From CAZVYN01 sp964631125 (GTDB lineage Bacteria > Eisenbacteria > RBG-16-71-46 > CAIMUX01), in assembly GCA_964631125.1 (NCBI GenBank), contig CAZVYN010000025.1:1-50166 (forward strand): a DNA stretch of 50,166 nucleotides, read 5' to 3'. Position 1 is the stretch's first letter. The number at the start of each line of letters is the position of its first letter. The notes beneath the pieces were generated by a model. That model was not told the DNA's origin. It worked only from the letters and a program-made list of their open reading frames with translations, and made no database searches. The position numbers were made by a program, and so were the translations under genes. Shown piece after piece: positions 40,897 through 48,867 of the stretch.

Positions 40897-43146
40897 CTAT
40901 TCGCAGGCCGCGTCCATCACGGCCACGCCGACCGACTCGATGCCGCGCGGCGTGCGGGCGCGAACCCAGTACAGGCCGGGCGCCACGCGCTCACCGTCGG
41001 AGCGTCCATCCCACAGGAGCTCGCCGGGGTCGACCTCTTCGAAACGGTGCACGATCTGACCGCTCAGGTCGACGATCACGCCGGTCGCGCGACCTCCGGT
41101 CTCGGCCAGACGCACGCCGTCGGAGCAACCGGGCAGGAAAGGATTCGGATAGGCGTACGCGCCGTCGGCCGCCGCCGCCTCGGCGCCGCGCGGGCGGAAG
41201 GAAGCGAGCCCTCTCGACGTGGCGAGCCAGAGCGTCGCGCCGTCGGGCGAGAGGGCCAGAGCTTCGATGTTCGGGTTGGGTAGAGTCGGCGGTCCGATCG
41301 TCTCGTAGTCGAATCCGCCGGTGGAACGCGGCGTCAATCGCGTCAGCCCGCCGTCGCGCGTGGAGACCCAGGCGCCGCCGTCGTCCAGCGGCAGGATGCC
41401 GGTCACCTCGGGAGTCGGCAGCCGACCGAAACCGGAGCTGGTGCTGGTGAAACGGAATCCGTCCCAGATCGAGAGTCCCGAGGTCGTGCCGATCCAGACG
41501 CGACCATCCGGACCGAACTCCATGCGGCGCACCTGATCTCCGCCCAGCGCCGGATTGGTTGTGGTCGCGTAGTGGCGCCAGTCGGCGGCGAGCGTGCTCG
41601 GCAGCCCGTTGGCGTCGAGCTGTACGCGGTGAACGCCGTCGAACTCGTAACCGATCCAGAGTTCTTCTCCGACCAATTCGACCGCGCGCACCTGATCCGA
41701 GAGCAGGAACGACGTCGCCAAGGTGTAATGCCGCTCGATCGCCCCGGTCGCGGAGATGATGTAGAAGCCGTTGGCGTACTCGGGAACCTCGGCGGTGGTC
41801 GCCACCCAGAGACGGCCCGCCCCATCGGTCGTCATGTCCCAAGCGTTGGCGATGCCGGCGAACGGTTCGAACGTGTTCGTCTCGGCGCGACGCCGCTCCA
41901 GACGACACTGCTCTTCGTTGCCGCGGGTGCAACAACAGTGCGCCAACCAGAGATCGCCGCGCAGGTCGAGCAGATCGAAGGTCCAAGCGTTCAAGCGCTG
42001 GCCGCCGACTTCGAAGCGCTGCCAGGTTCCGCCGCCGAAGCGCGTGATGAGCGGGGCCACGCCGCGGGCGGCGGTGGAGAGCCAGAGCGCGCCGTCGGCG
42101 GTGAAGTGGAGCGCGCGATAGTTCGAGCGCAAGCTCGGGCCCTCCAGCCGATGCTGGATCCAGGCGGTGTTGTTCCACTCCCAGATCCCGTCGAGACTCT
42201 CGCCCGGATCGCTCGCGCCGGCGAAGAGTCGCCCGGAGGCGGTCCGGGTCAGGCTCGTGGCGGGGAAGTTCTGCGCGCCGAGTTTCGACCAGGCGCCTCC
42301 GCTCCTCTGGTAGACGCCGCTGCTCCCGGCGACCTGCATCGCGCCGCTCTCCAGCCTGAGGTCGGCCGGCAGGAAGCCCGCGGGGAGCCCGCTCTCGAGC
42401 GAACCCCAGCGATCGCCTCGCCAGACGTGCACGCCGGCGGCGGAGAGCGCGTAGAGGCTGTCGTCGACAGCGAATCGGTGGAGAGAGTTGGCGCCGAGCC
42501 CCGCGGCCCGCGGCTCGAACTCGCCGTCGGCGCGCCTCGCCACCACCCCCGAAGCGGTGGCCAACCAGAGTTCATCCGCGAGCGGCGCCGCGTCGCGCAC
42601 ATCGAAACTGGGGAGCCCGCAGAGGTCGACCCCTTGGAGGCAGACGGAGCGCAAATCGAGATTCTCGAAGACGGCAAATCCCTGTTCCGCGCCGACGAAG
42701 AAGCGCTCGACGGCGCCTTCGCTGCTGAATCTGAGACTGCGGATGCGATCTCCGGGGATCGGCTCCAACAGGCTGGTGAACGGTGTGAACTTCTCGGTGT
42801 CGACATCGAAGACGCTGATCCCCGCTCGCGCCGTGCCGCACCAGAGGCTGCCGTCGGCGGCCTCGGCCACGACGTTGACCGAGTCGCTGAGCAGTCCGCC
42901 GGCCGACCGATTCCACTGACGGAACCCTTCCCCATCGCGATAGCGGACCAGCCCGCCGGAGGTCGCCGCATAGACGTCCTCCCCCACCGCCTCCACGTCG
43001 CGGACTTCGTTCCCGTAGAGATAGACACGGACCGATGCCTCGATGCCCCCCTGCGCGGAGGCGAGCGACGCGCAGAACAAAGCGAAGAAGCAGAGGGCGA
43101 AGCCCGCGAGCACTACGGGGAGCGCGCGAAACCGGACGCGACTCAT
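40897..43146 (-). CDS. Secreted beta-propeller protein (Reg_prop-type repeats) with FlgD-Ig-like C-terminus
   Basis: This 749-residue exported protein has a signal peptide (VVLAGFALCFFALFCASLAS, cleaved near AQG) followed by many propeller repeats of the two-component-regulator type: DGSLWCGTARAGISVFD, DGALWLSTAARGV, AGRLWVATTAEVPEY, DGRVWIGTTSGLSIWDG, GATLWLATSRGLASF. The last 90 residues (AYPNPFLPG, then VIVDLSGQIVHRFEE and GERVAPGLYWVRA) match the FlgD-Ig/type-IX-sorting-like domain common in FCB-group secreted proteins. No kinase or membrane domain follows, so it is not a hybrid sensor kinase. A cysteine cluster (HCCCTRGNEEQC) lies near residue 403. The ATG at 43146 has GGAGG upstream and overlaps the preceding gene's stop. 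Role unknown. Confidence 0.87.
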   Translation of the reverse strand: MSRVRFRALPVVLAGFALCFFALFCASLASAQGGIEASVRVYLYGNEVRDVEAVGEDVYAATSGGLVRYRDGEGFRQWNRSAGGLLSDSVNVVAEAADGSLWCGTARAGISVFDVDTEKFTPFTSLLEPIPGDRIRSLRFSSEGAVERFFVGAEQGFAVFENLDLRSVCLQGVDLCGLPSFDVRDAAPLADELWLATASGVVARRADGEFEPRAAGLGANSLHRFAVDDSLYALSAAGVHVWRGDRWGSLESGLPAGFLPADLRLESGAMQVAGSSGVYQRSGGAWSKLGAQNFPATSLTRTASGRLFAGASDPGESLDGIWEWNNTAWIQHRLEGPSLRSNYRALHFTADGALWLSTAARGVAPLITRFGGGTWQRFEVGGQRLNAWTFDLLDLRGDLWLAHCCCTRGNEEQCRLERRRAETNTFEPFAGIANAWDMTTDGAGRLWVATTAEVPEYANGFYIISATGAIERHYTLATSFLLSDQVRAVELVGEELWIGYEFDGVHRVQLDANGLPSTLAADWRHYATTTNPALGGDQVRRMEFGPDGRVWIGTTSGLSIWDGFRFTSTSSGFGRLPTPEVTGILPLDDGGAWVSTRDGGLTRLTPRSTGGFDYETIGPPTLPNPNIEALALSPDGATLWLATSRGLASFRPRGAEAAAADGAYAYPNPFLPGCSDGVRLAETGGRATGVIVDLSGQIVHRFEEVDPGELLWDGRSDGERVAPGLYWVRARTPRGIESVGVAVMDAACE

Positions 43147-45230
43147 CTGGACGACCTCCGATGGGCGAACACGTCGGCCAGGATACGCAAATCCTCCGAA
43201 GGGGACCACGTCTGGACGTAGCGGCGGTTCCACGCTGCGCGATCGGCCTGCGGCATGTCGATGAAGAGCCACGGACCGAGGAGGCCAAGCCAGGCATCGG
43301 GCGGAGCGGTCGGATCGGAGGACGCCAACGACGTCGCGGGCGCGGTCGGCGCGAGTCCGGTCCAACCGGCCGCGCCGCTCAGGAGCAACGGAAGCGACGG
43401 AAAGACGCCGATGACCGCGCTCGCCACCGAGCCGTCCGGCGTCTGGCGCGCCAGACGCACCGCTTGCACGACGCGCCCCGCGGGACCGCGCAGCGTCTGG
43501 CGTTCGAGCACCGGGCGCCCGCGCAACTGTCGTCCGAGCGCCAACCAGAGAAACGGCGGCGTCAGCACCATCGCCGCTGCGAGCGCGGTGACGCACTCCA
43601 GCACACGCTGGCCGAGGCCCCGCCGGAGCCGACCGGCGCCCGCGCCGAGCGCGAGGGTCGGAAGTCCGAGCAAGGTCGAGAGCGCCGTCGACGCCGGCAG
43701 TAGGTCCCGCACCGCCGGGACGATCCGCACCGGCAGACCAGCCGCCTGCAGGCCGCGCAGGAGTGCGCCGAGATCTCCGCCCCATTCCTCGAAGACGAGA
43801 ACCTCTTGCACCCGCTCCTGCCGCATCCGTCGCACGAGCCGGGAGGGCTCGCCCGTCTCCTCTCGCCCACCCGGCGCCAGGATCGGCACCGGCTCCATTC
43901 CGAAGCGGCCGTACCGCGCGAATCGGGCCAGCGCCTCTTCCACCGCCGCGGGCGGACCGAGCAGACCGATTCGGTGCAGATTGATCTGCCGACGTCGCAC
44001 CTGATCGAGAGCGCCCAACCAGAAGGAGCGCGTCGTGGTGACCAGCAAGATCGCGGTCGGGAAGAACAGCACGACCACCACGCGCGAGTAGGTCTGATCC
44101 GAGAAGAGAAACGTGCTGGCCAGGAGGACGGCGGAAGTCCAGGTCATGGCGCGCGTCACCGGCACGACGTTCTCGATCCACGACGCGCCGATGCGCCCTC
44201 GGTAGAGTCCGCCCAGCGCGAAGAAGAGGAGCGACATGCCGGCGGCGAAACTCAAGAAACGCGCGTAGTGCTCGAAGCCGAACATCGGCTTGGTCAAGAG
44301 ATCGGCGGCGAGCCCGCGCATGCCGTAGGCCGCGGCGAAGGCGGCGATGACCGCAGCCAGATCACTCAGCGCGAGCGCGAATTGACGAAAGAGCGGCGCC
44401 CGCAGCTTGAGCCAGTAGAGCAGGAAGCTCCACTTCTCGTAGAAACGGAAGAGCGATCCAAGATGGATCCAGAGGCTGCGCTTCGGCCAGAATCCGCGCG
44501 CGCTGGCGCGTTGGTAGTGGTGGACGAAGCGCGCGGTCGGCAGATAGATGACCCGCCATCCCCGTTGGTGCATGCGATAGCACCAGTCGACATCTTCGAA
44601 GTAGAGGAAGAAACGCTCGTCCATCGGCCCGACGTCCTCGACCGCCTCGCGCCTCACCAGCATGGCGCCGCCGATGCACCAGTCGACGTCGCGCGTCGTC
44701 TCGTGATCCCAGTCCGCCATCAGGTGCTCGCGCAGGACGCGCGCCTGGGGGAAGAAACGTCCGAGGAACGTGCGCCGCAGGAGGAAGATCGGCCAGGTGT
44801 AGAAGGTCCGCACCGAGGGCTGCAGCGTCCCGTCCGAGTTGTGCAGGCGGGGCGCGATGATGCCTGCGTCTTCGTTCTCATCGGCGAATGCGACCAAGGC
44901 TTCGATGCCGCCGGCGGAGACCTCGACATCCGGATTCAAGATCAGGTAGTACCGGCCGCGGCCCCGCGCCAGTCCGCGATTGACGCCGCCGCCGAACCCC
45001 AGGTTCTGCGCGTTGCGCTCATAGACGACCTGCGCGCGACCGGCGCAGAGCTGCGCGCTCGCCTCGTCGAGCGGCGCGTTGTCCTCGACCACGACTTCGT
45101 AGCGGCAAGCGATGCGCGCTGTTTCGATCGCCTCCAGGGCGCGGCGCAGATAGTCGGGCGTGCGGTAGACGACGATGACGAGTGAGACGTCGGGTCGATC
45201 CGCGCTGCGCCCGTCCGCTCCGTCGTTCAC
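43143..45230 (-). CDS. GT2 glycosyltransferase fused to a degenerate polyprenyl-glycosylphosphotransferase
   Basis: This is a 695-residue fusion. Residues 15-245 are a GT-A-type GT2 domain of the rhamnosyltransferase kind: VSLVIVVYRTPDYLRRALEA, NLGFGGGVNRGLARGRG, YLILNPDVEVSAGGIEALVA, and FFLYFEDVDWCYRMHQRGW. Then four membrane helices (about 275-400), a soluble Rossmann-like part (RIGLLGPPAAVEEALARFA), a fifth helix (VLECVTALAAAMVLTPPFLW) and an end resembling the catalytic domain of WcaJ-type enzymes (YVQTWSPSEDLRILADVF). In active enzymes this domain has KFRSM and a DELPQ Asp-Glu pair; here I find neither (AVRLARQ and VFPSLPL stand in their place). The GTG at 45230 overlaps the preceding gene. 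Confidence 0.85.
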   Translation of the reverse strand: MNDGADGRSADRPDVSLVIVVYRTPDYLRRALEAIETARIACRYEVVVEDNAPLDEASAQLCAGRAQVVYERNAQNLGFGGGVNRGLARGRGRYYLILNPDVEVSAGGIEALVAFADENEDAGIIAPRLHNSDGTLQPSVRTFYTWPIFLLRRTFLGRFFPQARVLREHLMADWDHETTRDVDWCIGGAMLVRREAVEDVGPMDERFFLYFEDVDWCYRMHQRGWRVIYLPTARFVHHYQRASARGFWPKRSLWIHLGSLFRFYEKWSFLLYWLKLRAPLFRQFALALSDLAAVIAAFAAAYGMRGLAADLLTKPMFGFEHYARFLSFAAGMSLLFFALGGLYRGRIGASWIENVVPVTRAMTWTSAVLLASTFLFSDQTYSRVVVVLFFPTAILLVTTTRSFWLGALDQVRRRQINLHRIGLLGPPAAVEEALARFARYGRFGMEPVPILAPGGREETGEPSRLVRRMRQERVQEVLVFEEWGGDLGALLRGLQAAGLPVRIVPAVRDLLPASTALSTLLGLPTLALGAGAGRLRRGLGQRVLECVTALAAAMVLTPPFLWLALGRQLRGRPVLERQTLRGPAGRVVQAVRLARQTPDGSVASAVIGVFPSLPLLLSGAAGWTGLAPTAPATSLASSDPTAPPDAWLGLLGPWLFIDMPQADRAAWNRRYVQTWSPSEDLRILADVFAHRRSSR

Positions 45231-45991
45231 GGGCGATCGGCTCCGGGGGGCCGGCGGCGCGGGCGAGTGAAGAGGCGGATGAAGAAGAGCCGCCAGACCA
45301 TCCAGGTCGCCTCCCAGATGATCTTGCGCGTCATCTTCGAGATGCCGACCCGCCGCTCGGTGAAGAGGATCGGGATCTCCTTCACCTTGAACCCTTGTCG
45401 ATAAGCGAGGAAGGTGACCTCGATCTGGAAGCAGTAGCCGTCGCTCTTGATGGCGGCGAGGTCGATCGACTCCAGCACCTCGCGGCGGATCGCCTTGAAG
45501 CCGCCGGTCGCGTCCTTGATCGGCAGTCCCGTCAGGATGCGGGTGTAGGCGTTGGCCCCATAGCTCAGGATGAGCCGCGGGAGCGGCCAGTTCACCACCG
45601 TCACGCCGTAGAGATAGCGCGAACCGACGACGAGATCGGCGTCCCTGATCGCCTCCAGGAACTCGGGGATCGCCGCGGGATCGTGCGAGAAGTCAGCGTC
45701 CATCTCGAAGACCAGATCGGCCCCCTGCGCGAGCGCATAGCGGAAGCCGTCCAGATACGCCGTGCCCAGACCCATCTTCCCGGGCCGGGCCAAGAGATGG
45801 ATCCGCGGCTGCCCCTGCTGCGCCTCGCGCACCGCGTCGGCGGTGCCGTCGGGCGAATTGTCGTCGACCACCAGCACGTCCACCATCGCAGGGAGCGCGA
45901 GCACCCGCGGGAGCAACTCCCGGATGTTGTCGATCTCGTTGTAGGTCGGGATGACGACGAAGACGCGCCCGACCGGAGCGCGCGCGCTCAC
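45227..45991 (-). CDS. Polyprenyl-phosphate mannose/sugar synthase (DPM1-like GT2)
   Basis: This is a soluble GT2 enzyme of the dolichyl-phosphate-mannose synthase type, which moves a sugar (mannose in the typed family members) from GDP-sugar to polyprenyl phosphate. The 254-residue product has VFVVIPTYNEIDNIRELLPR, VLVVDDNSPDGTADAV, FEMDADFSHDPAAIPEFLEA (the DAD metal site), VVGSRYLYGVTVVNWPLPRL and LTGLPIKDATGGFKAIRREV. It lacks membrane helices, like the short Ppm1/DPM1 group. The GTG at 45991 overlaps the decarboxylase stop (GTGA). Donor specificity is not certain. Confidence 0.9.
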   Translation of the reverse strand: MSARAPVGRVFVVIPTYNEIDNIRELLPRVLALPAMVDVLVVDDNSPDGTADAVREAQQGQPRIHLLARPGKMGLGTAYLDGFRYALAQGADLVFEMDADFSHDPAAIPEFLEAIRDADLVVGSRYLYGVTVVNWPLPRLILSYGANAYTRILTGLPIKDATGGFKAIRREVLESIDLAAIKSDGYCFQIEVTFLAYRQGFKVKEIPILFTERRVGISKMTRKIIWEATWMVWRLFFIRLFTRPRRRPPGADRP

Positions 45992-46914
45992 CGCGAGCGA
46001 CCGAACCACTCGACGGTCAGTCGCAGCGCGTCGCGGACATCGACCTCGGGTTGCCAGCCGAGCCGGGCTCGCGCCTGCGAGATGTCGGGTTGACGCACCT
46101 TCGGATCGTCCTCCGGCAGTTCGCGGAAGACGATCTCACTCTTGCTCCCGGTGATCTCCTTGATCGCCTTCGCCATCTCCAAGACGGTCATCTCCTGCGG
46201 ATTGCCGATGTTGACCGGCTCGTTCAGATCGGACGCGGCCAACAAGAGGAGTCCGCGCACGAGGTCGGTGATGTAGCCGAAGCTGCGCGTCTGCGAGCCA
46301 TCGCCGTAGATGGTGAGCGGCTCGCCCTTCATCGCCTGCGTGATGAAGTTCGGCACGGCGCGACCGTCCTGTCGCCGCATGCGCGGCCCGAACGTGTTGA
46401 AGATGCGGACGATCTTCGCGTCCATGCCGTGCGCGCGGTGATAGGCCATGGTCAGCGCTTCGGCGTATCGCTTCGCCTCGTCGTAGACGCCGCGCAGGCC
46501 GATCGGATTGACGTTGCCCCAGTAGGTCTCCGGCTGCGGATGGATCAGCGGGTCGCCATACACCTCCGAGGTCGACGCCAGGAGGAATCGCGCCCCCTTG
46601 CTCCGCGCCAATCCGAGCGCCTTGTGGGTGCCCATCGCGCCCACCTTCAGAGTCGCGATCGGGAATTTCAGATAGTCGATCGGGCTGGCCGGGCTCGCGA
46701 AGTGCAAGACCAGGTCGACCGGCCCCTCCAGGTAGAGGTAGTTCGTCACGTCGTAGTGCATGAACGTGAACCGCGGGGTCCGGATGTGCGCGATGTTGTC
46801 GGCCGATCCGGTCAGGAGGTTGTCGATGCAGATGACCTCGTCCCCGCGCGCCAGGACGGCGTCGCAGAGGTGCGACCCGATGAACCCGGCTCCGCCGGTG
46901 ATGACGACCCGCAT
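45988..46914 (-). CDS. UDP-glucuronate decarboxylase (UDP-xylose synthase-like)
   Basis: This is an extended short-chain dehydrogenase that makes UDP-xylose from UDP-glucuronate. The 308-residue protein has the NAD motif VVITGGAGFIGSHLCDAVL, LHFASPASPIDYLKFPIATL, LASTSEVYGDPLIHPQPETY, WGNVNPIGLRGVYDEAKRYA (active-site YxxxK) and RIFNTFGPRMRRQDGRAVPN. The HPQ...YWGNVNPIG block is typical of UXS enzymes rather than ordinary epimerases. The length is typical. The ATG at 46914 lies one base after the TAG of the GT2 gene. Confidence 0.93.
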   Translation of the reverse strand: MRVVITGGAGFIGSHLCDAVLARGDEVICIDNLLTGSADNIAHIRTPRFTFMHYDVTNYLYLEGPVDLVLHFASPASPIDYLKFPIATLKVGAMGTHKALGLARSKGARFLLASTSEVYGDPLIHPQPETYWGNVNPIGLRGVYDEAKRYAEALTMAYHRAHGMDAKIVRIFNTFGPRMRRQDGRAVPNFITQAMKGEPLTIYGDGSQTRSFGYITDLVRGLLLLAASDLNEPVNIGNPQEMTVLEMAKAIKEITGSKSEIVFRELPEDDPKVRQPDISQARARLGWQPEVDVRDALRLTVEWFGRSR

Positions 46915-46915
46915 G

Positions 46916-47908
46916 CTAGACGCGCCCCTCTCCGCCCTCGACGGGCGCCTCTGTCGTCGGACCAGCCGGGACTTGCAGACGAAGCGGATACGAACGGCGT
47001 CGCATCTGCGGCGCGTGGATCAGCTCGGCCAGGAGTCCCATCGAGATGAATTGGATTCCGAGGATGACGAGGATGACGCCGAAGAGCAAGAGCGGGCGCA
47101 CCCGCAACCGTCCCTCGGCGATCCAGACGAACAACATGTAGACGTTGATGCCCCCGCCCAACGCCAGAAGCCACGCTCCGAGGCGCCCGAAGACGTGCAG
47201 CGGCGTCCGGCGGCCGCCGGCCAGGAACATCACCTCGAACAGATCGAGGAAGCCGTTGACGAAACGGGCCGACCCGAACTTGGAGCGGCCGAAGCGCCGC
47301 GCCCGATGCCGCACCTCCCGCTCCCCCACCCGGAACCCTTCGGCGTGGGCCAGGACCGGGATGTAGCGATGCATCTCGCCATAGAGCGAGATCGACTCGA
47401 CCACCTCGCGCCGGTACGCCTTGAGTCCACAGTTGAAGTCGTGCAGCCGGATCCCCGTCAGATGCGAGGTGACGCGATTGAACAGCAGGCTGGGCAGCGT
47501 CTTCGTGATCGGATCGTGCCGCGTCCGCTTCCAACCACTGACCAGATCGAGGCCGTGCTCGAGCTCCGCCAAGAGCTGCGGGATCTCCGCCGGATCGTCC
47601 TGCAGATCGGCGTCCATCGTGATGACCGAGCGGCCCCGCGAGGCGGTGAATCCGGTGGCGAGCGCGGCGGACTTGCCGAAGTTGCGGCGCAAGCTCAGCA
47701 GCTTCAGGTCCGGGTAGATCGCGCAGAGCGCGGTGACGCGGGCGACGGTGTCGTCGGTCGAGCCGTCGTCGATGACCAGGATCTCGTACGCCTGACCGCC
47801 CAGGGAGAGTCGGCGCAGCACCGCGACCAACTCCGGCACGAGTTCGGTCAGCGACTCTGCCTCGTTGTAGGCCGGGAGGATGACCGTGAGTCCGCAGCCC
47901 GGAGTCAC
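46916..47908 (-). CDS. Membrane GT2 glycosyltransferase (GtrB/ArnC-like)
   Basis: The 330-residue enzyme has a GT-A domain (TVILPAYNEAESLTELVPEL, ILVIDDGSTDDTVARVTAL, SVITMDADLQDDPAEIPQLL, LHDFNCGLKAYRREVVESI, RHRARRFGRSKFG) and two C-terminal membrane helices (LGAWLLALGGGINVYMLFVW and LLLFGVILVILGIQFISMGL). This is the layout of polyprenyl-phosphate glucose or aminoarabinose synthases such as GtrB and ArnC, which build a lipid-linked sugar. The sugar is unknown; the UDP-xylose synthase next to it suggests a pentose or glucose donor. The GTG at 47908 overlaps the epimerase stop (GTGA). Confidence 0.9.
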   Translation of the reverse strand: MTPGCGLTVILPAYNEAESLTELVPELVAVLRRLSLGGQAYEILVIDDGSTDDTVARVTALCAIYPDLKLLSLRRNFGKSAALATGFTASRGRSVITMDADLQDDPAEIPQLLAELEHGLDLVSGWKRTRHDPITKTLPSLLFNRVTSHLTGIRLHDFNCGLKAYRREVVESISLYGEMHRYIPVLAHAEGFRVGEREVRHRARRFGRSKFGSARFVNGFLDLFEVMFLAGGRRTPLHVFGRLGAWLLALGGGINVYMLFVWIAEGRLRVRPLLLFGVILVILGIQFISMGLLAELIHAPQMRRRSYPLRLQVPAGPTTEAPVEGGEGRV

Positions 47909-48867
47909 TCCGCCGCTCCCTCCAGGTAGCGCTGCATCCAGGCGGCTTGAGCCGAGAGCCCCGTCCGCAGATCGGTGCGCGGAATGAACCCGAGTTCCTC
48001 CCGCGCTCGCGCCGCGCTCCCTCCGGTGTTGGCGGGGTCGCCCTTTTGCATCGGTAGGTTCTCGCGCACCACCGGCCGGCCGGTGACCTCCGCCAAGACG
48101 TCGAGCACCTCGTTCAGCTCGAGGCGGCTCCCCCCGGACACGTTGTACGCGCGACCCGGGACGCCGCCGCGCTCGGCCAGGAAGTTCGCCTCGATCGCGT
48201 CGGCGATGAAGGTGAAGTCGCGGGTCTGCGTCCCGTCGCCGAAGATCGGCAGCGGGCGGCCCTCGTAGATCGCGCGCAAGAATTTGTGGAAGCCCATGTC
48301 GGGACGCTGGCGCGGCCCGTAAACCGTGAAGTAACGGAGGGAGATCGTGGGAAGCCCGTAGGCCCGCTGGTAGAGAGCCATCAGATGCTCTCCGGCCAGC
48401 TTGGTCACGCCGTAGGGAGAGATGGGCGCCGGAACGCTCTTCTCGTCCGCTGGAAACTCGGGCGCATCGCCGTAGACCGAAGAGGACGACGCGTAGACGA
48501 CGCGCGCGGTCCGCGCCTCGACCGCCGCTTCCAGCACGCGTTGCGTCGCTTCGATATTGATCGAGGAGTAGGTCTGGAATTCGGCGCCCCACGAGGCGCG
48601 CACCCCCGCCTGCGCGGCCAGGTGCCAGACACAATCAACGCCGACGAGGAATGGGGCCAACTCGGTCGTGCGCAGATCGAGGCGGGACAGATCGAAGCGC
48701 GGCGCTCGTCGCAGGCCTCCGAGGTTGCGCTCTTTCAACGCGGGATCGTAGTAATTCGTGAAACAGTCGACGCCGCGAACTCTCCATCCTTCGCCGATCA
48801 GGCGTTCCGAGAGATGCGATCCGATGAAGCCAGCGGCGCCGGTGACGAGCGCGACTTTCTCACTCAC
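47905..48867 (-). CDS. NAD-dependent nucleotide-sugar epimerase
   Basis: This 320-residue extended SDR enzyme has VALVTGAAGFIGSHLSERLI, WHLAAQAGVRASWGAEFQTY, VVYASSSSVYGDAPEFPADE, the active-site YGVTKLAGEHLMALYQRAYG and SLRYFTVYGPRQRPDMGFHK. These blocks match UDP-glucose/UDP-glucuronate 4-epimerases; which one cannot be settled by eye. Together with the neighbouring decarboxylase, a UDP-glucuronate to galacturonate/xylose branch is plausible. The GTG at 48867 overlaps the stop of the DUF2723 gene. Confidence 0.9.
   Translation of the reverse strand: MSEKVALVTGAAGFIGSHLSERLIGEGWRVRGVDCFTNYYDPALKERNLGGLRRAPRFDLSRLDLRTTELAPFLVGVDCVWHLAAQAGVRASWGAEFQTYSSINIEATQRVLEAAVEARTARVVYASSSSVYGDAPEFPADEKSVPAPISPYGVTKLAGEHLMALYQRAYGLPTISLRYFTVYGPRQRPDMGFHKFLRAIYEGRPLPIFGDGTQTRDFTFIADAIEANFLAERGGVPGRAYNVSGGSRLELNEVLDVLAEVTGRPVVRENLPMQKGDPANTGGSAARAREELGFIPRTDLRTGLSAQAAWMQRYLEGAAE

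Noticed and set aside
43147..44181. N-terminal extension of the propeller protein
   Set aside because: The frame stays open upstream, but it overlaps the GT2 fusion gene and is Arg-rich; the signal peptide and GGAGG support the ATG at 43146.
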